The position numbers and the translations under genes are program-made. The notes under the pieces are model-generated. The model had not been told where the DNA came from and did not search any database. It saw only the letters and a list, made by a program, of their open reading frames with translations. A stretch of DNA of 64,000 nucleotides from Archaeoglobaceae archaeon (lineage in GTDB: Archaea; Halobacteriota; Archaeoglobi; Archaeoglobales; Archaeoglobaceae). Of the stretch, positions 55,953 to 64,000 are shown one piece after another. The DNA is taken from assembly GCA_025057895.1 (NCBI GenBank), contig JANXEF010000003.1, forward strand, positions 21,829 to 85,828, written 5' to 3'. Every line of letters starts with the position of its first letter. The first letter of the stretch is position 1.

Positions 55953-56564
55953 ATGTTATCCCAAATAATGAAAAGAAAAGTATTAAAATATCTTTTCAAA
56001 ACTCATTTCATGACATCTAGAGTTGCGAAGTTTCTCGGAAGTATTGGTAGTCTTTTGATGTTTGCATGGTTATTTCTACCACATCTTGGTGGAGCGATTG
56101 CAGTTGTTGGTTCTGTACTCTTGCTTCTAGCAGTAAAGCAGATCTCAAATGCTACTAAAGACTTAACGATTTTTAGAAACTACTTCGTTGCTTTTATACT
56201 TTTTCTAGTAGTCATAATCTTCAGTTCAGCCATCTTCTTAACAATTTCAATCACCGATATTAGAAATATGGATCTTGAATCTCTAGAAGCACTAGTCCTA
56301 CTTTTTCTGCCAATTATAATTGTTATTTGGATTTTCTCAATTATGAGCGCGATTTTTCTAAGGAAGAGTTTCAAGAAGATCGCAGAAAAAACCAGAGTTG
56401 ATCTTTTCAAAACAGCAGCCAATGTATTCCTCGTATCTTCAATTCTAATCATCACTTTCCTTGGACTATTCGTTCTCTTCATCGCATTACTACTGCAGTT
56501 TATGGCATTTCTATCACTTCCAGCTGAATCATATTTCATGGAGCAAAATAAAAATTCCACTTAA
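55953..56564 (+). CDS. DUF996-like integral membrane protein
   Basis: 203 aa with four to five hydrophobic segments (about 25-45, 48-65, 75-100, 110-135, 160-185). The start resembles DUF996 (VAKFLGSIGSLL, AVGSVLLLLAVKQIS). No function known. Convergent with the enoyl-CoA hydratase gene; divergent from the pilin gene 95 bp away. Confidence 0.75.
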   Translation: MLSQIMKRKVLKYLFKTHFMTSRVAKFLGSIGSLLMFAWLFLPHLGGAIAVVGSVLLLLAVKQISNATKDLTIFRNYFVAFILFLVVIIFSSAIFLTISITDIRNMDLESLEALVLLFLPIIIVIWIFSIMSAIFLRKSFKKIAEKTRVDLFKTAANVFLVSSILIITFLGLFVLFIALLLQFMAFLSLPAESYFMEQNKNST

Positions 56565-56575
56565 CCTATTTAAAA

Positions 56576-57322
56576 TCACCTCTTTTTCTCAAGAAAATCT
56601 TTCATAAGCTTCTTAGCTTCCTCATCTGCAAAAAGAATTGAGAAAAGACTTGCCTCAAGCTTTATTCCTTCTCTTAAAGGTGTGTTCATCGAAGAGTTCA
56701 AAGCTTTTTTTACAAGCTTAATTGCCAATGGTGATTTACCAGCTATTTTATTCGCGATTTCTATTGCCCTTTCCATGAGTTTTTCATGCTCTGTGATTTC
56801 CTCAACTAAACCTATGCGAAAGGCCTCTTTTGCATCTATCATCTCACCAGTTATTATGAGTTTCTTTGCCATCCCAATGCCGACGAGTCTTGGTAACCTT
56901 TGAGTTCCTCCTGCACCTGGAAAGATTCCCAAATTTATTTCTGGTTGTCCAAATCTTGCTTTATCGCTTGCAATTCTTATATCACATGCCATAGCAAGCT
57001 CTAAACCTCCGCCCAATGCTAAACCATTTACAGCTGCAATCGTTGCAATTTCAAGCTCTTCTATTCTCGTAAAAAGCTCTGAACCAAGTTTTGTAGCTTC
57101 AATCGCCTTTATTGGATCTCTCTGAATTAGTTCGTTCAAATCAGCACCAACTGCAAAAGCTTTACCATTTCCAGTGATTATAAGAACTCTCACTTCCTTT
57201 TCAGCTCTTTCAACTATATTTTTAAGTTCTTCCCTAGTTTTTGTGTCGAGTGAATTTAGTTTTTCAGGTCTATTCAGTTTTACAATACCTATTCTATCTT
57301 CAACAGAGTAAATAACGTTCAT
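56576..57322 (-). CDS. Enoyl-CoA hydratase
   Basis: 248 aa crotonase. ALGGGLELAMACD carries the first catalytic Glu and FGQPEINLG the second; GNGKAFAVGADLNE is the oxyanion region. Hydrates trans-2-enoyl-CoA in beta-oxidation. Overlaps the acyl-CoA dehydrogenase by four bases. Confidence 0.92.
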   Translation of the reverse strand: MNVIYSVEDRIGIVKLNRPEKLNSLDTKTREELKNIVERAEKEVRVLIITGNGKAFAVGADLNELIQRDPIKAIEATKLGSELFTRIEELEIATIAAVNGLALGGGLELAMACDIRIASDKARFGQPEINLGIFPGAGGTQRLPRLVGIGMAKKLIITGEMIDAKEAFRIGLVEEITEHEKLMERAIEIANKIAGKSPLAIKLVKKALNSSMNTPLREGIKLEASLFSILFADEEAKKLMKDFLEKKR

Positions 57323-58476
57323 AATCTCCCCAAAATTTGTCTCGAGATTATCTGTTTCTGAATTTCTTTTGTTCCCTCATAAATCTCGATTATTTTAGCA
57401 TCCCTGTAATAACGCTCTGCTGGATAGTCTCCTATGTACCCATAACCACCGTGAAACTGAACACACCAATCCGCAACCATTACTGCAGTTTCTCCAGCGA
57501 ACCATTTTGCCATCGAAGAGAGTTCCGGTCTCGGCTGACCATTACTGCAATACCATGCTGCCTGCAAAGTCAAAAGTCTTGAAGCTTGAATTCGTGTCGC
57601 AAGTTCAGCGATCTTGAACTGAGTGTACTGAAAACTTGCAATTGGTTGACCGAACTGTTTTCTTTGTTTAACGTAGTTTATAGCAAGTTCTAATGCACCT
57701 TGAGCAATTCCCACACCCTGAGCAGCAATTCTTGGTCTTGTGTGATTGAAAAATTCCATAAGCTGATAGAAACCTTTTCCAGGATCCCCAAGGATGTTTT
57801 CATCTCCAACATGAACGTCCTTTAGCAGAATCTCAGCTGTATCGCTTGCCCTTAAACCAAGCTTATTTTTTATCTTAGTTGCTTTGAAACCTTTAGATTT
57901 GCTCTCAACTATTGCGAAAGTAAGTCCTTCGTGTTTCTTTTTTCCTTCAAAGGTTCTACCAAGAACAAGAACAAAATCACAGACACTTCCATTAGTTATA
58001 AAAGTTTTCACACCATTTATCACCCATTCATCGCCTTCTTTTACTATCTTAGTCTTCACACTCGCAACATCACTGCCAGCCTCTGGTTCGGTCGAAGCCA
58101 TAGCTGATATTCCATTCCTTTCAGTAATCCAGCTTAGATATTTATCCTTCTGTTCTTCACTACCAAAAAGAATTATGAGTTCGGTTCCAAAAGTTGAACT
58201 AAGACATGCATTACCAAGTCCAGGACTGACGCGATAGAACTCCTCAGTGATTAGACATTCCTCTATCAAAGTTAAACCCATTCCCCCGTATTTTTCTGGG
58301 ATCTTTATAGTTGAAAAACCGAGCTTTCTCGCTTTTTTCATCAACTCCAAAGGATATTTCTCTTCTCTATCACATTCCTCGATCAGCTCTTTCTTGAATT
58401 CCCTCTCAGCAAAATCTCTAGCGGCTCTTCTTATATCCTCCTGCTCCTCACTCAATCTGAAATCCAAAAAAATCAC
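57319..58476 (-). CDS. Acyl-CoA dehydrogenase
   Basis: 385 aa. FAD site AMASTEPEAGSDV, GYGYIGDYPAERYYRD, and catalytic Glu in IYEGTKEIQ. First oxidation step of fatty acyl-CoA; electrons normally go to ETF. Overlaps the DUF35 gene by four bases in a beta-oxidation operon. Confidence 0.94.
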   Translation of the reverse strand: MIFLDFRLSEEQEDIRRAARDFAEREFKKELIEECDREEKYPLELMKKARKLGFSTIKIPEKYGGMGLTLIEECLITEEFYRVSPGLGNACLSSTFGTELIILFGSEEQKDKYLSWITERNGISAMASTEPEAGSDVASVKTKIVKEGDEWVINGVKTFITNGSVCDFVLVLGRTFEGKKKHEGLTFAIVESKSKGFKATKIKNKLGLRASDTAEILLKDVHVGDENILGDPGKGFYQLMEFFNHTRPRIAAQGVGIAQGALELAINYVKQRKQFGQPIASFQYTQFKIAELATRIQASRLLTLQAAWYCSNGQPRPELSSMAKWFAGETAVMVADWCVQFHGGYGYIGDYPAERYYRDAKIIEIYEGTKEIQKQIISRQILGRL

Positions 58477-58865
58477 CTCTTCTCAAACCAAACTTTCCAG
58501 ATTCCACTAGCGTCTTTTTTTGTTAAAATGGAAACTCTCTCACCAATTTTAACATCTTCTTCGCTCCAGCCCATAACACGAACATCTTCAAACTTTGCGA
58601 TCACTATCCTATAAACCCCACCCCACTCGAAGCAAGCAGGAATTGAATGTACAACAGTAAAGCTCTCAACGATTCCTTCCCCTACGATTTCGACCCATTC
58701 TGTCTGATTTCCACAAACACAATCAGCTTTTGGTGGATAATAGCTCATCCCACATTTGCAAACGGTCTTGAAAACCTTTCCTTCTTTGAGCCCTTCCCAG
58801 TATTTTGCAATTCTCGTAACAGGAATGCGATTTTTCAACTTCAGTTCTCTGCTCTCAACTATCAT
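58473..58865 (-). CDS. DUF35 zinc-ribbon/OB protein of the beta-oxidation cluster
   Basis: 130 aa from the ATG at 58865, with GGAGGTGAG upstream. Zinc ribbon is reduced: CKCG and CVCG (about 40-55), then the OB fold IVGEGIVESFTVV. It pairs with the neighbouring thiolase as the other DUF35 does with HMG-CoA synthase. Confidence 0.88.
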   Translation of the reverse strand: MIVESRELKLKNRIPVTRIAKYWEGLKEGKVFKTVCKCGMSYYPPKADCVCGNQTEWVEIVGEGIVESFTVVHSIPACFEWGGVYRIVIAKFEDVRVMGWSEEDVKIGERVSILTKKDASGIWKVWFEKR

Positions 58866-58868
58866 TTT

Positions 58869-58877
58869 CTCACCTCC
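58869..58877 (-). promoter_or_regulatory. Ribosome binding site of the second DUF35 gene
   Basis: GGAGGTGAG on the minus strand, ending three bases before the ATG and spanning the thiolase stop. Confidence 0.6.
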
Positions 58878-60027
58878 CAAATATGAAAACCCAGGAAAAA
58901 TGTCCTGTTCCCCCTATGTTATGCGTAAGAGCACGATAATGTTTCAAATCTACCTGCAACTTTCCAGCTTCTTCTCGAAGTTGTTTCACAATTTCATAAA
59001 CCATTGCAACACCTGTAGCTGCTAATGGATGTCCTCTAGCTTTTAATCCACCGAAAGTGTTCACAGGAATCTTACCTCCAAAATCCGATTCACCTTTCTC
59101 AATAAACTCTCCTCCTTTGCCCTTTTTACAAAATCCAAGATCTTCATAGGCTATTATCTCTGCAATGGTAAAACAGTCATGAACAGTTGCAAAGTCAAAG
59201 CTTCTGAGTGGATCGCTTATCTTTGCTCCTTTGTAAGCCATCTCTGCCGCGATTCTCGTTGCCCTCAAACTAAAGAAATTTTCACGCATAGTCATGTTAG
59301 ATGTGTCTGAGGAAAAACCAATACTTTCAAACCAAACAGCATCAAGTCCATAATCTTTAACAGCTTTTTCGCTTGCAAGAACTGCTGCTGAAGCACCATC
59401 ACTGATTGGAGAGCAGTCGTAGAGCTTCAAAGGATAAGCTATAACTTTAGAACTTAGAACTTCTTCAACAGTTATTTCTTTCTGAAAATGAGCTTTTGGG
59501 TTCTTTGCCGCATTTCTATGTGCTTTAACGGCAACCAGGGCCATTTGTTTCTCTGTTGTTCCAAATCTTGCCATGTGAGCTGTAGCGTGCATAGCGTAAT
59601 AAGCTGGAAATGTTGTGCCGTAAAAGTGATGTTCCCAAAGGTAGTTTCCAGCCCTACCACCGATAGCTGCTGAAACTGCTGTATCAACTTCTGTCATTTT
59701 CTCGACACCTATAACTATTGATATATCAGAAATTCCAGATTTTATTGAAGAATAGGCAGTATAAACTGCTGCACTACCAGTTGCACAAGCAGCTTCAACT
59801 CCGAGAGGTCCTTTTCCCGAAAAACCACAGTATTCATTGATGACAACTGTGGGCATCAACTCGTAACTACGAGTACCAACACAACCAACAACACTGAGAT
59901 CTATTTCCTCTTGGCTGAGATTTGCATCTTTTAAAGCTTCGATAACAGCTTCAAATGCGATTTCTTGTAGAGTGACATCTCTTACACCGAACTTTGAGCA
60001 ACCGACACCAACTACTCCCACTCTCAT
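58870..60027 (-). CDS. Thiolase (3-ketoacyl-CoA / acetyl-CoA acetyltransferase)
   Basis: 385 aa from the ATG at 60027 (MRVGVVGVGCSKFG); 13 codons of open frame precede it without support. Active-site Cys in VEAACATGSAA (residue 81), HDCF and GLKARGHPLAATG are all present, unlike the thiolase at 53.8 kb. Probably cleaves 3-ketoacyl-CoA with its DUF35 partner and could also supply acetoacetyl-CoA. An A/T box near 60049 may start this unit. Confidence 0.92.
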   Translation of the reverse strand: MRVGVVGVGCSKFGVRDVTLQEIAFEAVIEALKDANLSQEEIDLSVVGCVGTRSYELMPTVVINEYCGFSGKGPLGVEAACATGSAAVYTAYSSIKSGISDISIVIGVEKMTEVDTAVSAAIGGRAGNYLWEHHFYGTTFPAYYAMHATAHMARFGTTEKQMALVAVKAHRNAAKNPKAHFQKEITVEEVLSSKVIAYPLKLYDCSPISDGASAAVLASEKAVKDYGLDAVWFESIGFSSDTSNMTMRENFFSLRATRIAAEMAYKGAKISDPLRSFDFATVHDCFTIAEIIAYEDLGFCKKGKGGEFIEKGESDFGGKIPVNTFGGLKARGHPLAATGVAMVYEIVKQLREEAGKLQVDLKHYRALTHNIGGTGHFSWVFIFGR

Positions 60028-60075
60028 CGAATATCGTCTATTTTCAACGTTAAAAAACTTTCGCAAAATACGAAA

Positions 60076-60522
60076 CTACTCAAGAAGTATTAGGCCATAA
60101 AGCACCATTTCTTTCTCATTTATTTCCAACAACTTGCCAAATTCAACACCAAGTGCAGACAATGAAATTCTCATCTTTTCAGGATTTCTACATGGATTTT
60201 CGCATTTTTCGCATATGCTGCAATTTCCAGGGAAAAAGGCAATCGCAAAGATGTATCCTTTTCTCATGAACTCCTTTTCTTTCTCGAGCAAAAATTTCTG
60301 AATTTCCCTCTTCTCACTTTCAAAATCTCCTTCAACTGCAAATTTCAACAAAATTGCTCTTTTGTAATGTTTCAATAATTCTTCGAATTCTTTCCAGTTC
60401 GGAACGCTTGGTGGACATGATGGACTTTTACCGTAATTTTGACAACTTCTACATTTCCAAAATGGTCTTGGAGATACTACGATTTCCTCAGTTTTGATTT
60501 CTTTTTGTAGAACTATCTTCAT
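60076..60522 (-). CDS. DUF2284 metal-binding protein
   Basis: 148 aa. Cysteine-rich: CRSCQNYGKSPSCPP near the N-terminus and CSICEKCENPCRNP near 105. DUF2284 proteins are thought to bind Fe-S clusters or metal, but no reaction is known. It overlaps the Lrp regulator by four bases and is 48 bases before the thiolase. Confidence 0.85.
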   Translation of the reverse strand: MKIVLQKEIKTEEIVVSPRPFWKCRSCQNYGKSPSCPPSVPNWKEFEELLKHYKRAILLKFAVEGDFESEKREIQKFLLEKEKEFMRKGYIFAIAFFPGNCSICEKCENPCRNPEKMRISLSALGVEFGKLLEINEKEMVLYGLILLE

Positions 60523-61028
60523 GGTATGATCGTCCTCCTATGATCTTTGTGGGTTTTAGAGGCAATGAAAGTGTGCAAATGATTTATCTTGATTCCTCTC
60601 TTGCTCATCCACTCCATGAACCTTCTCCTCTCCCTTCTAAATTCTTCGACATCTTTATAGCGAACAATCATGCACATATCATACTGAGAACCAACTGTTT
60701 CAAAGATGTTTTCAACAAAATCTAACCTTTTAAAGTGCTCAATTATTTCGTCAAGCCTCGTTTTTGATTCTACATCAAAATCTACCAGAATCACTGCAAG
60801 CATACTAAGTCCGAGTTTCTGATAGTTTGCAATCCAATAACCTTCTTTTAGTTTTATAAGAAAACCCTGTTCTTCTAAAGCTTTGATCCTGTTTTGCACA
60901 GTTCTTAGAGTTACTCCAACAACTTCCGCAATTTCTATCTGTGTTTTTCCCATCAAAAGGTTTCCAATTATTCTCTTATCTATCTCATCCAAATCATTCT
61001 TTCGCATAAGAAAAAGATTCGAGAACAT
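60519..61028 (-). CDS. Lrp/AsnC family transcriptional regulator
   Basis: 169 aa from the ATG at 61028. HTH at about 12-60 (KTQIEIAEVVGVTLRTVQNR) and a RAM domain (about 70-150). TATA box ACTTATAAAG at 61052-61061 lies 28 bp before this ATG; an internal ATG at residue 8 is the alternative. Heads the DUF2284-thiolase-beta-oxidation set and may regulate it. Confidence 0.88.
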   Translation of the reverse strand: MFSNLFLMRKNDLDEIDKRIIGNLLMGKTQIEIAEVVGVTLRTVQNRIKALEEQGFLIKLKEGYWIANYQKLGLSMLAVILVDFDVESKTRLDEIIEHFKRLDFVENIFETVGSQYDMCMIVRYKDVEEFRRERRRFMEWMSKRGIKINHLHTFIASKTHKDHRRTIIP

Positions 61029-61051
61029 TATAAGACCCTTACTGAGAAAAT

Positions 61052-61061
61052 ACTTATAAAG
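61052..61061 (-). promoter_or_regulatory. TATA box of the Lrp regulator
   Basis: CTTTATAAGT on the minus strand, centred about 28 bp before the ATG. Confidence 0.55.
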
Positions 61062-61155
61062 TCCAAGCAGAACATATATTTATTGTTTTTAACCTTTTTT
61101 ACACACTTCTTAGAAAAATATTTGGTAAAAATTCTTTTAGTTCTGTTTAGAGACT

Positions 61156-62070
61156 TTAAATAAGTGGGATCCTTGCAAAATCTTCTATCTCAACCGATTT
61201 ATTCCATAATATCCTGCATTCACAGTTTAAATCGAGTAAGGTTTTATCCTGCGTAACCGAAAAGAGTTTTAGTGCATTCACAACTTCTCTGTCACATTTT
61301 CCACAGTTATGAGGACCTCTTATCTTTCCACCAGCTACAGGATCGCAAATGATCTCTACATCTTTCTTTATCTTCTTTATCACTTCAACAGCACTCCAGA
61401 GCCACGGAGGACGATAGAGATTTCGTTTCCAAAGTTTTTCAACGAGTGTACCCCTTTGAACATTCATCATATTTATGGATATAACGTCTACGACTTTACT
61501 AACTTTATCGACAGATTCCAAGATGTCGAGAATCGCTTCTCTTTCTGAAATAAAAGGAGGTTTAAGCAATAGATAGCACTTAACTCTAAAACCCCTTCTC
61601 TTTAATATCTCAGCAGCTGAAAAAAAGTCGAAAAAGCTAAAACCTTTGTTTATACATATCTCTCTCACTAAATCGTTGGCAGTTTCAAGACCTATGCCTA
61701 CTTCTAGCTCCAATCCCTCGAAGTCTTCAAGTTTCTCTTCGTCTATAAACTCTGGACGTGATTCAACGATTATCTTTTCAACTCCTAACTTCTTAGCCTT
61801 TTCAACCAAATATCTTCTCAACTCAGTTGAAATCTCATTTTCATCGAAAAAGCTCCCAGAAGTAAAGATTTTCAGCAGCTTTGTGTCAACTCTTTCGAAA
61901 ACTAGATCTATTTGTTTCTTCAACATCTCATCATTCACATCTCTCGACTCGAGCCAATAACTACACATAGTACATTTTCGCCATCTACAACCTCTTGTTG
62001 TCAAAATTACTGTCATACAATTTTCTTTTTTTCCTCTAAACCTTTCAAATTCTCTCCAAAGTCTAAACAT
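61156..62070 (-). CDS. raSEA: Archaeosine synthase radical SAM subunit RaSEA
   Basis: 304 aa. Radical SAM cluster CRWRKCTMC, SGSFFDENEIS, ESRPEFID and EVGIGLETAND are typical of RaSEA. A C-terminal CGKC and CEC may bind a second metal. With ArcS it converts preQ0-modified tRNA-G15 to archaeosine. ArcS is not in the window. Overlaps the rhomboid gene by eight bases. Confidence 0.9.
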   Translation of the reverse strand: MFRLWREFERFRGKKENCMTVILTTRGCRWRKCTMCSYWLESRDVNDEMLKKQIDLVFERVDTKLLKIFTSGSFFDENEISTELRRYLVEKAKKLGVEKIIVESRPEFIDEEKLEDFEGLELEVGIGLETANDLVREICINKGFSFFDFFSAAEILKRRGFRVKCYLLLKPPFISEREAILDILESVDKVSKVVDVISINMMNVQRGTLVEKLWKRNLYRPPWLWSAVEVIKKIKKDVEIICDPVAGGKIRGPHNCGKCDREVVNALKLFSVTQDKTLLDLNCECRILWNKSVEIEDFARIPLI

Positions 62071-62686
62071 GAAATATCTTAATTCTCAATCTCTCTCCCA
62101 TATATAGGCCAGCAATCAATCCAGTAAGATGTGCTATGTATGCGATACCTCCGTAAACAATATGAGATGCGCTAAGAATGAGCATTATAAAATCGTAGAT
62201 TGCAAAGATGAGTAGCGCAATACGAATATTTATCGGAAATGGAATTGGAAAAATTATTATTCTTGTCTTTGGAGCAATCATAGCCAAAGAACCCATCACA
62301 CCAAAAATTGCTCCAGAAGCGCCAAGAGCTGGAATGAAGCTACTTGTTGCATAGGCGTAGAGAATATAGCCAAAATTACCTGCCAGACCTGAAATTAAGA
62401 AGACTTTTAGATATCCTTTCTCTCCAAGTAATCTTTCAAGCTCTCCTCCAAAAAAGAGTAGTACAAAACAGTTGATGAAAAAGTGCCAGAATTCGACATG
62501 GAGAAAGATACTCGTAAAAATTTGCCATGGCATCTCTAGAAAAGCGAGAGGGTGTAAAGCAAACAGAAATATCATTTGTCTAGGAAAAAAGATTGATAGA
62601 ATGAAGAGTACTAGACATATGAAGAGAATAGAGTTATTCGCTCCATAGGGAAAAATTCTACTCCTATAATGATACTCGAAGTCCAC
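62063..62686 (-). CDS. Rhomboid family intramembrane protease
   Basis: 207 aa with six transmembrane segments. Catalytic Ser in GASGAIFGVMG (about 118) and His in AHLTGLIAGL (about 190); HVEFWHFFINC supplies the family's His/Asn oxyanion region. Substrates unknown. Starts 33 bases after the SCP2 gene stop, so it may be transcribed with it. Confidence 0.9.
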   Translation of the reverse strand: MDFEYHYRSRIFPYGANNSILFICLVLFILSIFFPRQMIFLFALHPLAFLEMPWQIFTSIFLHVEFWHFFINCFVLLFFGGELERLLGEKGYLKVFLISGLAGNFGYILYAYATSSFIPALGASGAIFGVMGSLAMIAPKTRIIIFPIPFPINIRIALLIFAIYDFIMLILSASHIVYGGIAYIAHLTGLIAGLYMGERLRIKIFHV

Positions 62687-62718
62687 AAAAAAAGAATCGC
62701 TGGAGATTAAAAAAGTTT

Positions 62719-63069
62719 CTATAGTTTATATTTTGTTCGGAGCTTTTTCATCCCTCTCGCCAATTTCTGTGCTTCTAATATGTTACCTTGAATTTTATAC
62801 TTACCAATAATGAAAGCTAAAATAGCATCTTCATTTCCTTTCAAAATATTAACCCAAAGCTCAGGACTTGCGATGATCGTAAAAGTTGGAAAACTTGACT
62901 TCCCTTCTTTAAATTCACACTTTCCGTCTTGTTTGTATTCTACATAGAATTCTTCCTCACCGAGGGAGAATTGCACAGTCCCTTCCCATCCAGCCATTAT
63001 TTTCTGAATTTCAGCATCACTGTTCTGTATTTCACAGATTTTCCTAATCAATTCCTTTGCTTCACTCAT
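62719..63069 (-). CDS. SCP2 sterol-carrier-like protein
   Basis: 116 aa. A single SCP2 fold: WEGTVQFSLGEEEFYVEY, FPTFTIIASPELWVNILKG and KYKIQGNILEAQKL are typical. Binds hydrophobic or acyl-CoA ligands in other organisms; the ligand here is unknown but fatty-acid metabolism is encoded nearby. Confidence 0.88.
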   Translation of the reverse strand: MSEAKELIRKICEIQNSDAEIQKIMAGWEGTVQFSLGEEEFYVEYKQDGKCEFKEGKSSFPTFTIIASPELWVNILKGNEDAILAFIIGKYKIQGNILEAQKLARGMKKLRTKYKL

Positions 63070-63165
63070 ATAACCACGTTTTTGGTTGCTCTTCTATAAA
63101 TATAAGACTTCTGCGATTTAACTACAAAAAGAAAATCTTTAATTTTAGGAAAATTAATTCTTTAA

Positions 63166-63459
63166 TTATTTCTCTTCTCCAACAACTATCTCTTTTAACT
63201 CTTGTGTTGTCGAAAATCTTCGTGTAAATACATCCTTTATGATTACGATGTCACCTACAGCCTTCACCAATCTGTATGGAATGATAACGCCACGAGAATG
63301 AGATTCGATTAATGCTTTGTTGTATTCAACAACTACTATTCCAGAAATTGCGCTTGCGTTCGTGTCGATTATAACATCTTCGATTTTTCCGACGTATTTG
63401 CCCTCATCTGTGAATACTTTCATACCAAAAAGCGTTGTCACTTCCCCGCTCATGGTCAT
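63166..63459 (-). CDS. PRC-barrel domain protein
   Basis: 97 aa from the ATG at 63459; an A/T box TTAATATA (63478-63486) lies about 24 bp before it. The whole protein is a PRC barrel: TLFGMKVFTDEGKYVGKIED, and GVIIPYRLVKAVGD. Archaeal PRC-barrel proteins include the division factors CdpB1/CdpB2, which bind SepF, but many other archaeal members are of unknown use. Confidence 0.85.
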   Translation of the reverse strand: MTMSGEVTTLFGMKVFTDEGKYVGKIEDVIIDTNASAISGIVVVEYNKALIESHSRGVIIPYRLVKAVGDIVIIKDVFTRRFSTTQELKEIVVGEEK

Positions 63460-63528
63460 AAGGATAGAATCAAGAAGCAATATATTAATTTTTCTTTCAT
63501 AAATCGGTTTTCGAATATTTGCGAAAAA

Positions 63529-63536
63529 GATTTATC
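63529..63536 (+). promoter_or_regulatory. TATA-like box of tRNA-Ala
   Basis: GATTTATC centred 26 bp before the tRNA 5' end. Confidence 0.5.
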
Positions 63537-63557
63537 CTGTAACGTAAAAGAATATAT

Positions 63558-63629
63558 GGGCTCGTAGCTCAGTGGTAGAGCGCCGCCTTTGCGAGGCGGA
63601 GGCCTCGGGTTCAAATCCCGACGAGTCCA
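63558..63629 (+). tRNA. tRNA-Ala (anticodon TGC)
   Basis: 72-nt cloverleaf: acceptor GGGCTCG/CGAGTCC with one G-T pair, anticodon stem CCGCC/GGCGG with loop TTTGCGA, T arm CTCGGGTTCAAATCCCGA. No intron, no encoded CCA, T-run after it. Confidence 0.95.
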
Positions 63630-63691
63630 TTTTTTGCTGGAATTTAAAGAATTTAAAAGAGATTTTCTGAATTCTATCTCTTTAGAATTGT

Positions 63692-63826
63692 TTAACTTCT
63701 ATTTAAATCTGCAAAATTTTTTATTTTAGTTGTAAATTTTAGAGTTAGCAACTCGCTATATTTTCCATAATTTAGCTGACCAAGCAAGTCTTGAATTATG
63801 CTAAAAATAAAATGTTTTTCTACCAT
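63692..63826 (-). CDS. Possible 44-aa protein
   Basis: ATG at 63826, TAA at 63692-63694. The product reads MVEKHFIFSIIQDLLGQ, then YSELLTLKFTT and ends ADLNRS. A TATA-like stretch (63844-63857) is centred 24-25 bp before the ATG, the same leaderless geometry seen at many genes here. It is the only candidate gene in the AT-rich 371 bases after tRNA-Ala; the rest shows nothing I can support. Family unknown. Confidence 0.4.
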   Translation of the reverse strand: MVEKHFIFSIIQDLLGQLNYGKYSELLTLKFTTKIKNFADLNRS

Positions 63827-64000
63827 AACTGCATCAAGCTATCTTATAAATTTATAAAAATATTTTTCAAAACACAAGTCATTCTATTTATTCTCTTTTA
63901 AAAATCTCTTTGCTCATTTATATCTCTTCGCTTTCCAATAGTGAACTAATATAAACACAGAACTCATGTAAATTTCACACAAATCCAAATTTAAAAAATA

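Noticed and set aside
63630..64000. Further genes in the final AT-rich stretch
   Set aside because: Apart from the 44-codon candidate, open frames are under 20 codons.

Overview
The window comes from an AT-rich archaeon of the Archaeoglobales (Archaeoglobus/Ferroglobus/Geoglobus group). Evidence: a family-B DNA polymerase that I recognise as very like the Archaeoglobus fulgidus enzyme, SepRS, Mtd and MfnA (tetrahydromethanopterin and methanofuran chemistry), Top6B, DP1, archaeal FeoA/FeoB, RaSEA, and a fatty-acid oxidation cluster. G+C looks lower than in cultured Archaeoglobus species, but this is a by-eye estimate. Genes are packed on both strands, mostly in ATGA-overlapping operons. Many operon heads have an A/T box centred about 22-28 bp before the start codon, so leaderless transcripts are probably common; SD-type sites are seen mainly inside operons.

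Layout. 1-5.1 kb (minus): partial FtsZ-like gene, leuB, leuD; then tmcA, a NifU-type scaffold and a small zinc protein. 5.2-12.6 kb: HTH/MJ1316/BtpA operon; moaA-mobA divergent from mfnA-small protein-hisC-AK6-ahcY. 12.7-15.7 kb: tRNA-Thr, feoA-feoB behind a perfect palindrome, family-4 UDG. 15.8-21 kb: radical SAM/HTH/M20 peptidase, tRNA-Arg, metallo-beta-lactamase hydrolase, unknown plus amidohydrolase. 21-27 kb: polB, tRNA-Val, the homocysteine-forming pair (HcyBio plus NIL-ferredoxin), CYTH, mtd. 27.1-29.5 kb: a three-gene NrfD / Tat-FeS / tetraheme cytochrome respiratory module. 29.5-38 kb: trmJ, archease, DUF763, pyrH, rnp4/sepS, signal peptidase/DP1, PRTase, nucleoside phosphorylase. 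38-44.4 kb (minus): gatB, GT2, sequon-rich membrane protein, rio1, KH protein, topA. 44.5-50.6 kb: UPF0284, tRNA-Met, manC, bacterial-type TGT, top6B, RAM protein. 50.7-55.3 kb: HPS-RraA fusion, then XRE regulator, HMG-CoA synthase, thiolase and DUF35 (start of the mevalonate pathway). 55.4-61 kb: type IV pilin, DUF996, and an Lrp-headed beta-oxidation cluster. 61-64 kb: RaSEA, rhomboid, SCP2, PRC-barrel, tRNA-Ala, and an AT-rich tail with a possible 44-aa gene.

No CRISPR array, insertion sequence, provirus or recognisable defence island is visible. The most notable observations are: (i) the HMG-CoA-synthase-linked thiolase has Asp where the nucleophilic Cys should be; (ii) three divergent gene pairs have starts only 47-52 bp apart with one central A/T box, which suggests a shared mirror promoter; (iii) a DtxR-like palindrome sits exactly on the feoA start; (iv) a bacterial-type queuine/preQ TGT lies beside Top6B in an archaeon that also has RaSEA; (v) a compact NrfD-FeS-tetraheme module has no catalytic subunit.
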